Source: LSUCC0057 sp048549915 (GTDB lineage: Bacteria; Pseudomonadota; Gammaproteobacteria; Pseudomonadales; Porticoccaceae). Taken from it: a DNA stretch of 64,000 nucleotides. This document shows positions 44,324 through 53,293 of this stretch, piece by piece (positions within the stretch are counted from its first letter, which is position 1; each line of letters begins with the position of its first letter). The notes under the pieces were generated by a model. It was not told where the DNA came from and did no database searches. It saw only the letters and a list, made by a program, of their open reading frames with translations. A program made the position numbers and the translations under genes. The stretch is from positions 1 through 64,000 of the forward strand of contig JBLYYE010000021.1 in the NCBI GenBank assembly GCA_048549915.1, given 5' to 3'.

Positions 44324-44938
44324 CTACGCAGCTAACGGGCCGGAGTGGAAACGGAACTGATCATCCGGCGACTCGATCAGAGTCTGCTCCAATCCAGCAA
44401 AAAGAGTCACCCGCTCTGCTAAATCCTGATCGCTAGCATATCGACCAGCCAAAGTCAGATAATCTTTAAAATGGCGGCTTTCAGACTTGAGGAGTGAGCT
44501 GTAAAAACCACCCAGCTCACTGTCGACATGGGGCGCCAGTGCGGCAAATCTCTCGCACGAACGCGCCTCAATAAAGGCCCCTACTACCAAGATATCCACC
44601 AGCTTCTCTTTACCTGCAACGCTGGAGTTGTTGCGAACCTCGCTGCGCATACCCGTCGCATAACGAGCCGCGTCGACATGGCTATAAGCTACACCACGTT
44701 TTTTCATCAAGGCTAATACCTGTTCAAAGTGACGCAGCTCTTCACGCGCCAAGCGTGACATTTTATTGAGCAAGTCAAAATCATCGGTGTAACGGTAGAT
44801 CAAATTCATCGCCGTACTGGCAGCTTTTTTCTCACAGTTGGCATGATCAATCAGCAAAATTTCAGGGTGCGCCAGCGCATTTTCAATCCATCGAGCAGGA
44901 GTTGCACAGGGTAAAAAATTCTCAATTTCTTCTAGCAT
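44324..44938 (-). CDS. miaE: tRNA-(ms2io6A)-hydroxylase MiaE
   Basis: About 204 residues of the ferritin-like diiron family. MiaE hydroxylates the isopentenyl side chain of ms2i6A37 in tRNA. Metal ligands are suggested by HANCEKKAAS, LAREELRHFEQV, GAFIEARSCERF and SESRHFKDYLTLA, the paired ExxH pattern. Length fits. It needs an i6A37 substrate made by MiaA and MiaB elsewhere. Confidence 0.93.
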   Translation of the reverse strand: MLEEIENFLPCATPARWIENALAHPEILLIDHANCEKKAASTAMNLIYRYTDDFDLLNKMSRLAREELRHFEQVLALMKKRGVAYSHVDAARYATGMRSEVRNNSSVAGKEKLVDILVVGAFIEARSCERFAALAPHVDSELGGFYSSLLKSESRHFKDYLTLAGRYASDQDLAERVTLFAGLEQTLIESPDDQFRFHSGPLAA

Positions 44939-45278
44939 CTGTTCGCCTTACATTGCAGATTAGGACAGCTCTATCCAGCCTGGTGGCATTATACCCAGAG
45001 CGGCACACACGCCGCTAATCGGATCTGCAAATATAGCCGCTATAACTTACTTCAATACTCTCAAAGGGCAATATTATTAATCCTAGGAATCCAATATTAT
45101 CAATTACTTATAAAGTAAAATTATAATTATAATTAAGTTCTGCATTAGACCAATAGGCAGTGGTTATCGCTTCTCCATGCCCCTCTATTAACGTATAATC
45201 TATGCGCTTTATTCGCATCCCCTGCCTAAGGATTGCGCTAAATTATCGTCCATTGACCCGCAAAAGGAGAAGCATCTC
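44939..45278. other. Upstream region of acnB with AT-rich tract
   Basis: About 340 bases without a gene. A very AT-rich stretch (about 45065-45135) resembles an UP-element or nucleoid-protein target. A perfect TATAAT stands at 45194-45199; the -35 is poor (TTCTCC with 17-base spacing). AAGGAG precedes the acnB GTG by nine bases. Confidence 0.6.
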
Positions 45279-47891
45279 GTGTTAGAAGCTTATCGCGCCC
45301 ACGTCGCCGAACGTGCAGAATTGAGTATTCCGCCTAAACCACTTACGCCCGAGTGGACTGCCGCTCTGGTTGAGCTACTCAAAAACCCACCCGCAGGTGA
45401 AGAAGCATTTTTGCTCGATCTGATTGCAAACCGCGTACCGCCCGGTGTCGATGAGTCCGCCTACGTCAAGGCCGCGTTTCTCTCTAGCCTAGTCAAGGGT
45501 GAAGTCAGCTCACCTCTCATCGATCGCGCCGCAGCGGTAGAGCTACTGGGCAATATGCACGGCGGCTACAACGTCGCTACGCTGGTTGAGCTGTTAGACG
45601 ATGCAGAACTGGCCGCCTCAGCTGCCGACCAATTGAAAACCACACTGCTGGTTTTTGATGCATTTCACGATGTCGCCGAGCGCGCCGATGCTGGCAATGA
45701 GCACGCTAAAGCGGTGATGCAGTCTTGGGCCGATGCCGAATGGTTTAGCGAGAACGACAGCGTTCCAGAGAGCATTAAAGCGATTGTCTTCAAAGTGACC
45801 GGTGAAACCAACACCGATGACCTCTCACCCGCTCAAGACGCGTGGTCGCGCCCCGATATCCCGCTGCACGCACGCGCCGCTTACAAAATGACTCGCGATG
45901 GCCTCACCCCCGAAGAGCACGGCGTCACCGGCCCAATGGCACAAATCGACGAGCTTAAAGCCCAGGGCTTACCGGTTGCTTTTGTCGGCGACGTCGTCGG
46001 CACCGGCTCTTCGCGCAAATCTGCTACCAACTCCGTTTTGTGGTTCTTCGGTGAAGATATGCCCGGCGTACCCAACAAGCGCTCTGGTGGCATCTGTATC
46101 GGCAGTAAAGTAGCACCGATCTTTTTCAACACTATGGAAGATGCTGGCGCACTGGTCTTTGAAGCTCCTGTCGATGAGATCAACTACGGCGATATTATTG
46201 AAATCCGCCCTTACGACGGCAAAATTCTCAGCGAATCTGGCGCAGTGTTGAGCGAATTCGAATTTAAATCTGAAGTTATCCTCGACGAAGTGAAAGCCGA
46301 CGGCCGTATCAATCTGATTGTCGGTCGCGGCTTGACTCAGCGCGCGCGCGAACACCTAGGCCTGCCGCCATCAGACTTATTCCGCAAGCCCGAAGAGCCC
46401 GTAGAGAGTAATAAAGGTTACACCTTGGCGCAGAAAATGGTCGGCAAAGCTTGTGGTGTAGAGGGCGTGCGCCCCGGCACTTACTGCGAACCCAAAATGA
46501 CCACCGTTGGCTCGCAAGATACTACCGGCCCGATGACCCGCGACGAACTCAAAGACTTGGCTTGCCTCGGCTTTTCTACTGATCTGGTCATGCAGTCGTT
46601 CTGTCACACCGCCGCCTACCCCAAGCCGGTGGATGTTGAGACCCAGCACACTCTGCCCGATTTCATTATGAACCGTGGCGGTGTTTCACTGCGCCCAGGC
46701 GACGGTATTATTCACAGCTGGCTGAACCGCATGCTGCTGCCCGACACCGTCGGTACCGGCGGCGATTCACACACCCGTTTCCCTATGGGTATTTCGTTCC
46801 CCGGCGGTTCTGGCTTGGTAGCCTTTGCTGCCGCTACCGGTGTTATGCCGCTAGATATGCCCGAATCGGTCCTGGTGCGCTTTAAAGGCGAAATGCAGCC
46901 CGGTATCACACTGCGCGATCTGGTACATGCTATCCCCTACTACGGCATAAAAGAGGGCTTGTTGACCGTTGAGAAGAAAGGCAAGAAGAACTTCTTCTCG
47001 GGCCGCATCCTCGAAATCGAAGGCCTCGATACACTCACTGTTGAGCAAGCATTTGAGCTCTCTGATGCCTCTGCTGAGCGCTCTGCGGCTGGCTGTACGA
47101 TTAAGCTCTCAGAAGACTCGGTTGCAGAATACTTGCGCTCAAACATCACCTTATTGCGCTGGATGGTCAGCGAAGGTTACGGCGATGCGCGCACACTTGA
47201 GCGCCGCGCCGCCAAGATGGAAGAGTGGCTGGCCAACCCATCACTGATGAGTGCCGATGCCGATGCCGAGTACGCCGCGGTGATCGAAATTGACCTGGCT
47301 GATGTCAACGAGCCAGTCGTCTGCTGCCCGAACGACCCCGACGATGCCAAACTGCTCTCTGAAGTCGCCGGCGACCAAGTTGACGAAGTGTTCATCGGCT
47401 CGTGTATGACCAACATTGGTCACTTCCGCGCCGCAGGCAAACTCTTCGAAAGCACTGATGAAGGCGTTAAGGCGCGCTTCTGGCTGGCACCGCCCACCAA
47501 GATGGACGAGCACACCTTGATGGAAGAGGGCTACTACAATATCTTCGGTCGCGTCGGCGCGCGCACCGAGATGCCCGGTTGCTCACTCTGCATGGGTAAC
47601 CAGGCGCGTGTAGCTGCCGGCAGCACTGTGCTGTCTACCTCTACTCGCAACTTCCCCAACCGTTTGGGAGATGGCGCCAATGTCTATCTGACCTCAGCAG
47701 AGCTCGCTGCAGTTGGCGGTATCCTCGGACGTCTGCCCACCCCTGCCGAGTACATGGAGTACGCCAGCAAGATCGACTCAATGTCTAGCGAGGTATACCG
47801 CTACATGAACTTCGATCAAATTGCCGACTTCCAAGCCGGTGCAGAAAAAGGCAAGACTATTGCCGCCACGCAGATAGTCGATGTCGCCTAA
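45279..47891 (+). CDS. acnB: Aconitate hydratase B
   Basis: About 870 residues, GTG start with AAGGAG upstream. AcnB isomerises citrate and isocitrate. The AcnB domain order is seen: N-terminal HEAT-like helices, swivel domain (GDVVGTGSSRKSATNS), then the catalytic core. Cluster cysteines are Cys709 (IGSCMTNIGH), Cys768 and Cys771 (MPGCSLCMGN), nearly the same positions as in E. coli. AcnA-type architecture is excluded by the leading swivel domain. Confidence 0.98.
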   Translation: MLEAYRAHVAERAELSIPPKPLTPEWTAALVELLKNPPAGEEAFLLDLIANRVPPGVDESAYVKAAFLSSLVKGEVSSPLIDRAAAVELLGNMHGGYNVATLVELLDDAELAASAADQLKTTLLVFDAFHDVAERADAGNEHAKAVMQSWADAEWFSENDSVPESIKAIVFKVTGETNTDDLSPAQDAWSRPDIPLHARAAYKMTRDGLTPEEHGVTGPMAQIDELKAQGLPVAFVGDVVGTGSSRKSATNSVLWFFGEDMPGVPNKRSGGICIGSKVAPIFFNTMEDAGALVFEAPVDEINYGDIIEIRPYDGKILSESGAVLSEFEFKSEVILDEVKADGRINLIVGRGLTQRAREHLGLPPSDLFRKPEEPVESNKGYTLAQKMVGKACGVEGVRPGTYCEPKMTTVGSQDTTGPMTRDELKDLACLGFSTDLVMQSFCHTAAYPKPVDVETQHTLPDFIMNRGGVSLRPGDGIIHSWLNRMLLPDTVGTGGDSHTRFPMGISFPGGSGLVAFAAATGVMPLDMPESVLVRFKGEMQPGITLRDLVHAIPYYGIKEGLLTVEKKGKKNFFSGRILEIEGLDTLTVEQAFELSDASAERSAAGCTIKLSEDSVAEYLRSNITLLRWMVSEGYGDARTLERRAAKMEEWLANPSLMSADADAEYAAVIEIDLADVNEPVVCCPNDPDDAKLLSEVAGDQVDEVFIGSCMTNIGHFRAAGKLFESTDEGVKARFWLAPPTKMDEHTLMEEGYYNIFGRVGARTEMPGCSLCMGNQARVAAGSTVLSTSTRNFPNRLGDGANVYLTSAELAAVGGILGRLPTPAEYMEYASKIDSMSSEVYRYMNFDQIADFQAGAEKGKTIAATQIVDVA

Positions 47892-47910
47892 GCGCATTGC
47901 CTTGAAGCAC

Positions 47911-47941
47911 AAAAAAGCCCCGCTCAATGCGGGGCTTTTTT
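47911..47941. terminator. Bidirectional terminator between acnB and the VOC gene
   Basis: A6GCCCCGC, loop TCAAT, GCGGGGCT6. Confidence 0.93.
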
Positions 47942-47992
47942 GTATGGTCGGCAAAATCACTGCCAACCCATTATCTGCTCTACCAGCAACAG

Positions 47993-48367
47993 CTAGATAA
48001 AGACGTAGACTGCCAGTTTGTTGCCGTCTGGGTCGCGAAAGTAGGCGCCGTAGAAGAAATCTGTGCGCTGGCCTGGCGCGCCCTCGTCAACAGCACCTAG
48101 CTCGAGAGCCAAGGCGTGAACGCGATCAACCATCTCTGTATCGCTGGCCGCTAGTGCTGCCATCACACCGTTGCCCACAGTCGCGGGCTCTTCATTGAAT
48201 GGTGTGCGAATCAAAAGACCCGCTTCAGCCATAGAGCGACCGTAAAATACGCCCTTGCCCTCGGGCAACTCAAGCAGGCGTTTGCCGCCGAATTCAGCCG
48301 TTAATTTGTCGTAAAAATCACAGGAGCGGGCGAGGTCATTACTGCCCAGCGTGGCGTATCCCAACAT
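47993..48367 (-). CDS. VOC family protein (glyoxalase/bleomycin resistance fold)
   Basis: About 124 residues, one VOC module pair. MLGYATLGSNDLARSCDFYDKL is the standard beta-alpha start (LGSNDLARSCDFYD) and YFRDPDGNKLAVYVF the standard end with metal-ligand Glu position apparently replaced by Ala-Val. Substrate unknown; close to proteins listed as glyoxalase-like. Confidence 0.86.
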   Translation of the reverse strand: MLGYATLGSNDLARSCDFYDKLTAEFGGKRLLELPEGKGVFYGRSMAEAGLLIRTPFNEEPATVGNGVMAALAASDTEMVDRVHALALELGAVDEGAPGQRTDFFYGAYFRDPDGNKLAVYVFI

Positions 48368-48402
48368 ATCTCAATCCTTATTCTAGTGGCCAGATGCGGC
48401 GT

Positions 48403-48987
48403 TTATTTATAATAGGCTTGGCTGTCGTCGCTGTGATCAGTGGTGTCTTTCACCCCTTTTAGCTCCGGCACTTTTTCCAAGAGTGTTTTTTCCACCCCTT
48501 CTTTGAGGGTGACATCAACCATACCACAGCCCTGACAGCCACCACCAAATTTGAGTATGGCAAAGTCATCGCGCACCTCTAGCAGTGAGACCACCCCGCC
48601 ATGTGCCGCGAGACCCGGGTTAACTTCGCTGTGCAGCACATAATTAATACGGTCTTCGACCGGGCTGTCATCATTGACTTTGGGCACCCGCGAGTTAGGC
48701 GCGCGTATAGTCAGCTGGCCACCAAATTTGTCCGCCGCGTAATCAACTTTAGCCTCCCCTAAAAAAGGAATACTGCGCTGTTCAAAGTAAGCGTTAAAGG
48801 CCTCGTAAGGGACCACGAGATCCTCTTCGTTGTGCTCTCCGGGCCGGCTGTAGGCGATGCAGGTTTCGGCCTTGGGCGTACCTGGATCGGTGACAAATAT
48901 ACGAATACCGATCCCGTCACACTCTTGCTTAGCCAACAGGCCTGCCAGATACTCTTGAGCCGCTGGAGTAATATTTACATCGATCAT
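48403..48987 (-). CDS. nfuA: Fe-S biogenesis protein NfuA
   Basis: About 194 residues from the ATG at 48987, with AAAGGTG upstream. An N-terminal degenerate A-type carrier domain (ITPAAQEYLAGLLAK) is fused to a C-terminal Nfu domain with GGGCQGCGMVDVTL, where Cys151 and Cys154 carry the [4Fe-4S] cluster as a dimer bridge. It may help mature AcnB and other Fe-S enzymes encoded nearby (inference). Confidence 0.96.
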   Translation of the reverse strand: MIDVNITPAAQEYLAGLLAKQECDGIGIRIFVTDPGTPKAETCIAYSRPGEHNEEDLVVPYEAFNAYFEQRSIPFLGEAKVDYAADKFGGQLTIRAPNSRVPKVNDDSPVEDRINYVLHSEVNPGLAAHGGVVSLLEVRDDFAILKFGGGCQGCGMVDVTLKEGVEKTLLEKVPELKGVKDTTDHSDDSQAYYK

Positions 48988-49245
48988 TGAGAACACCTTT
49001 TTTCACGCTTTGCGCCGCAGAGTTGCCGCAACAAGATAAAACCTAGTAATTTGATCGGGTATATTAACCGATCCGTCTCCATGGGCAAACTATTCTCAGC
49101 CGTTTTAGGCAAATAAACCTAGCAAAACCGTCTATTTTTGCTATTATGCGCGCCTCAAATCTTTTATCGAAATATTTTGATGGATAAGTAAATTCCTCTT
49201 TATTAAGACGATAACTAGACCAACACTCTCTCTTGGTAGATAAAT

Positions 49246-52200
49246 ATGGCTCAGCAAAAAGCACCCGCAACTTCCACCTCACCACTGCACAATGCAGCGG
49301 CACAGAGAATCCTAATTTTGGATGGTGCGATGGGAACCATGCTGCAACGCCACAAACTGAGCGAAGCTGATTTTCGCGGTGAACGTTTCGCCGATTGGCC
49401 CAGCGAGATACAGGGCAATAACGATTTATTAACGCTCACTCGGCCGGATATCATTGAATCAATCCATGCCGAATATCTCGCCGCCGGCGCCGATATCATT
49501 GAGACCAATACATTTAATGCGACCACTCTCTCGCAGGCTGATTACGGCATGCAAGAGCTCGCTTATGAGCTAAATGAACGCGGCGCACAAGTAGCCCGAG
49601 CCGCAGCAGACCGCTACAGCACGCCCGAGCGCCCGCGCTTTGTCGCCGGCATCCTCGGCCCCACCAGCCGCACCGCCTCGCTCTCTCCCGATGTCAACGA
49701 CCCAGGTGCGCGCAATACCGATTTTGCCGAGCTAGATTGCGCCTACCGCGAAGCGACACGCGGGCTGATCGCCGGTGGTGCCGATCTCATTATGATTGAG
49801 ACCGTGTTCGATACGCTCAACGCCAAAGCTGCTATCTTTGCAGTCCAAGCGGTCTTTGAGGAGCTAGCCGTCGAATTGCCGCTACTGATCTCTGGCACGA
49901 TCACCGACGCCAGTGGCCGCACCCTCTCCGGGCAGACCCCAGAGGCTTTCTGGAACTCACTGCGCCACGCCCAAGCAGCGGCGATTGGCCTCAATTGTGC
50001 ACTCGGCCCAGCAGAGCTGCGCCCGCATCTGGCTGAGCTCTCGCGCGTGGCCGACACTTTAGTCAGCGCCCACCCCAATGCGGGCCTACCCAATGAATTT
50101 GGCGGTTACGATCTCGATGCCGAGGCGATGGCAGAGACTGTGGCGGAGTTCGCCCGAGCCGGCTTTTTAAATATCATTGGCGGCTGTTGTGGCACCACAC
50201 CCGAGCATATCGCTGCGATTGCCAGTGCGGTTGCCGATATTCCACCGCGCAAAGTACCCACCCGCCCTGCCGCTTGCCGGCTGTCGGGCCTCGAGCCCTT
50301 TAACATTGATACCCAGTCGCTGTTTGTCAACGTTGGCGAGCGCTGCAATGTCACCGGTTCGGCTGCATTTAAACGGCTCATTATGGGCGAGCAGTACGAT
50401 CAAGCACTCGAGGTAGCGCTCAACCAAGTGGCCGATGGCGCACAGATCATCGATATCAATATGGATGAGGCGATGCTCGACGCCGAAAAAGAGATGGTCA
50501 CTTTCCTCAATTTACTGGCCGCCGAACCCGAGATCAGCCGTGTGCCGATTATGGTCGACTCCAGCAAATGGCCGGTGATTGAAGCGGGTTTGCGCTGCAT
50601 TCAAGGTAAAGCGATCGTCAACTCTATCAGTATGAAAGAAGGTGTTGAGCCGTTCATTGAGCAGGCCAAACTGTGTAAGCGCTACGGTGCCGCAGTGGTA
50701 GTGATGGCTTTTGATGAACAGGGCCAGGCCGACACCTTAGAGCGCCGTCAACAGATCTGTCAGCGCAGCTACGACATTTTGACGCAGCAAGTTGGCCTGC
50801 CGGCCGAAGATATCATTTTTGATCCCAATGTCTTTGCCATTGCCACCGGTATCGAGGAGCACAACAACTACGGTGTCGACTTCATTGAAGCGACCCGTTG
50901 GATTAAACAGAATCTACCCCACGCCCTAATCTCTGGCGGGCTCTCCAATGTGTCATTCTCGTTCCGCGGCAACAACCCGGTGCGCGAAGCGATCCACTCC
51001 GCCTTCTTATTCCACGCGATTGAAGCTGGCTTGACTATGGGAATCGTCAATGCCGGTCAACTCGCCGTCTACGATGAACTGCCCACTGCGCTGCGCGACG
51101 CGGTAGAGGACGTAATTCTTAACCGTACCCCTGAAGCGACAGATAACTTACTTGCCATTGCCGAGCAGTACCGCGGTGATGGTGCTGCGCAGACGCGCCA
51201 GGAAGACCTATCTTGGCGAGAGAAAGAGGTGCCCGCCCGGCTCGCCTATGCACTGGTAAAAGGGATTTCGGCATATATCGAAGAGGATACCGAGCTCGCA
51301 CGACAACAGGCGACCCGCCCTCTCGATGTCATTGAAGGGCCGCTGATGGATGGCATGAACGTCGTCGGCGATCTGTTCGGCGCGGGCAAGATGTTTCTGC
51401 CTCAGGTAGTTAAGTCAGCGCGAGTAATGAAGCGCGCAGTTGCTTACCTGCAGCCGTTCATTGAAGCGGAGAAAACCGAGGACACCCAAGCCAACGGTAA
51501 AATTGTGATGGCCACGGTCAAAGGCGATGTACACGACATTGGTAAAAATATTGTCGGCGTAGTGCTGCAGTGCAATAACTACGAGGTCATCGATCTCGGT
51601 GTAATGGTACCTACTGCGACTATCATCGACACAGCTATCGCTGAGAACGCCGATATTATTGGCCTCTCCGGACTGATCACTCCCTCGCTCGATGAGATGG
51701 TTAACGTCGCCAGCGAGATGCAGAGACGCGGGCTGAAAATACCGCTGTTAATCGGCGGCGCGACCACCTCTAAAGCCCATACTGCCGTTAAGATTGACCC
51801 TTGCTATACCGATGTACCAGTCGTCTATGTCGCCGATGCCTCACGCGCAGTCGGCGTGGCCAGTAAATTAATCAGCCAAGAGTTGCGCACACCCTTTGCC
51901 GCAGAACTCGCGGTTGAATACGATGCCGTGCGTTTGCGCACGGCTAATCGCACAACCCGCGGCACACTGTTTGCCTATCTCGATGCGATTAAGCAAGGGC
52001 TGCAGATCAACTGGCGCGACTACACACCTGAGCAGCCTAAACAATTGGGTATCACCCAATTCGAAAATGTCCCACTCAGTGAACTGGTGCCATTTATAGA
52101 CTGGACACCGTTTTTTATCTCCTGGGATTTAGCCGGCAAGTACCCGAAAATACTCGAGGATGAGGTAGTCGGTGAAGCCGCGCGCGACCTCTTCAAGGAT

Positions 52201-52950
52201 GCCCAGGTGATGCTCGACAAGCTTATTGAGGATGGCACACTTCAAGCCAACGGCGTAGTGGGTATTTGGCCGGCTAACCGCGTCGGCAGTGACGATATCG
52301 CACTCTACAGCGACAACAGCCGCAGCCAAGAGTTAGCGCGCTGCCACCACTTGCGTCAGCAGCTACAAAAACCGGGAGCCAGCGAGCAGCTACTCTCACT
52401 GGCGGACTACATCGCCCCACAGCAGAGCGGTGTCAATGATTACCTCGGCGGTTTCGCCGTGACTACCGGGCTCGGCGCTGAAGCCTTAGCACAACAGTAC
52501 GAGCAGGCTGGAGATGACTACTCAGCCATTATGGTGAAAGCGCTAGCGGATCGTCTGGCTGAAGCCTTTGCCGAGTATCTTCACCAGCGTGTGCGCCGCG
52601 AAATTTGGGGCTATGCCAGTGACGAAGCTCTCGACAATGAAGCTCTCATCGGCGAGAAATATCGTGGTATTCGCCCTGCGCCAGGCTACCCTGCCTGCCC
52701 AGATCACACCGAGAAAGCGACACTGTTTAAGCTTTTAAATGCCCCTGAAAACTGCGGCATGGCGTTGACAGAATCTTTCGCCATGACACCCGCGGCCTCT
52801 GTGAGCGGTTGGTATTTTGCTCACCCCGATGCCAAATACTTTAATGTCGGCAAAATAGACCGCGACCAGCTCGCAGACCTCGCGGTGCGCAAACAGATGG
52901 CGCAAGAAGAGTGTGAAAAATGGCTGCGACCCGTGCTTATTGAAGGCTAA
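49246..52950 (+). CDS. metH: Methionine synthase, cobalamin-dependent
   Basis: About 1234 residues, full length. Homocysteine domain starts ILDGAMGTMLQR; zinc ligands are Cys251, Cys314 and Cys315. The methylfolate domain holds NVGERCNVTGS. The B12 module has GDVHDIGKN with His763 as the cobalt ligand, then SGLITPSLDEM. The C-terminal SAM reactivation domain contains RGIRPAPGYPACPDHTEK. It makes methionine from homocysteine. I see no cobalamin riboswitch in the upstream 250 bases. Confidence 0.98.
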   Translation: MAQQKAPATSTSPLHNAAAQRILILDGAMGTMLQRHKLSEADFRGERFADWPSEIQGNNDLLTLTRPDIIESIHAEYLAAGADIIETNTFNATTLSQADYGMQELAYELNERGAQVARAAADRYSTPERPRFVAGILGPTSRTASLSPDVNDPGARNTDFAELDCAYREATRGLIAGGADLIMIETVFDTLNAKAAIFAVQAVFEELAVELPLLISGTITDASGRTLSGQTPEAFWNSLRHAQAAAIGLNCALGPAELRPHLAELSRVADTLVSAHPNAGLPNEFGGYDLDAEAMAETVAEFARAGFLNIIGGCCGTTPEHIAAIASAVADIPPRKVPTRPAACRLSGLEPFNIDTQSLFVNVGERCNVTGSAAFKRLIMGEQYDQALEVALNQVADGAQIIDINMDEAMLDAEKEMVTFLNLLAAEPEISRVPIMVDSSKWPVIEAGLRCIQGKAIVNSISMKEGVEPFIEQAKLCKRYGAAVVVMAFDEQGQADTLERRQQICQRSYDILTQQVGLPAEDIIFDPNVFAIATGIEEHNNYGVDFIEATRWIKQNLPHALISGGLSNVSFSFRGNNPVREAIHSAFLFHAIEAGLTMGIVNAGQLAVYDELPTALRDAVEDVILNRTPEATDNLLAIAEQYRGDGAAQTRQEDLSWREKEVPARLAYALVKGISAYIEEDTELARQQATRPLDVIEGPLMDGMNVVGDLFGAGKMFLPQVVKSARVMKRAVAYLQPFIEAEKTEDTQANGKIVMATVKGDVHDIGKNIVGVVLQCNNYEVIDLGVMVPTATIIDTAIAENADIIGLSGLITPSLDEMVNVASEMQRRGLKIPLLIGGATTSKAHTAVKIDPCYTDVPVVYVADASRAVGVASKLISQELRTPFAAELAVEYDAVRLRTANRTTRGTLFAYLDAIKQGLQINWRDYTPEQPKQLGITQFENVPLSELVPFIDWTPFFISWDLAGKYPKILEDEVVGEAARDLFKDAQVMLDKLIEDGTLQANGVVGIWPANRVGSDDIALYSDNSRSQELARCHHLRQQLQKPGASEQLLSLADYIAPQQSGVNDYLGGFAVTTGLGAEALAQQYEQAGDDYSAIMVKALADRLAEAFAEYLHQRVRREIWGYASDEALDNEALIGEKYRGIRPAPGYPACPDHTEKATLFKLLNAPENCGMALTESFAMTPAASVSGWYFAHPDAKYFNVGKIDRDQLADLAVRKQMAQEECEKWLRPVLIEG

Positions 52951-53000
52951 AGGCGTTATAATCTTGCGCTATAGCTTATAACCAAATTTGGAGTTAAGAG

Positions 53001-53228
53001 ATGTTGTTTAGCTCAACACCGAAACAAATCAACGAACAACCCAAGCATGGCCTCTGGGCTGTTGTAAAAAGTGCACTGGCCGCTTTTGTCGGTGTACAAA
53101 GCAGTGAAAATCGCAAGCGCGATTTTGAGCACGGCAACCCTTTGGCTTTCATCATCGCAGGGGTTATCGGAACTATTGTGTTCATTACCGTGGTCGCACT
53201 CGTAGTAGGCTTTGTTACCAGCCGATAA
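53001..53228 (+). CDS. DUF2970 small membrane protein
   Basis: About 75 residues; TTGGAG precedes the ATG. KSALAAFVGVQSSENRKRDFEHG is the DUF2970 signature (AFVGVQSSENRKRDF), followed by one membrane helix IIAGVIGTIVFITVVALVVGF. Function unknown. It follows metH by 50 bases and ends in a strong terminator. Confidence 0.88.
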   Translation: MLFSSTPKQINEQPKHGLWAVVKSALAAFVGVQSSENRKRDFEHGNPLAFIIAGVIGTIVFITVVALVVGFVTSR

Positions 53229-53241
53229 CGAAAAAAGGGTT

Positions 53242-53277
53242 AAAAAAAGGCCGCTAGAGCAATCTAGCGGCCTTTTT
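53242..53277. terminator. Bidirectional terminator after the DUF2970 gene
   Basis: A7GGCCGCTAGA, loop, TCTAGCGGCCT5; serves the convergent acyl-CoA dehydrogenase gene too. Confidence 0.92.
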
Positions 53278-53293
53278 ATTGGCTGGCGGAGAC

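Noticed and set aside
48997..49245. Possible cobalamin or SAM riboswitch before metH
   Set aside because: No B12-box or SAM-box core and no terminator-antiterminator pair could be seen.
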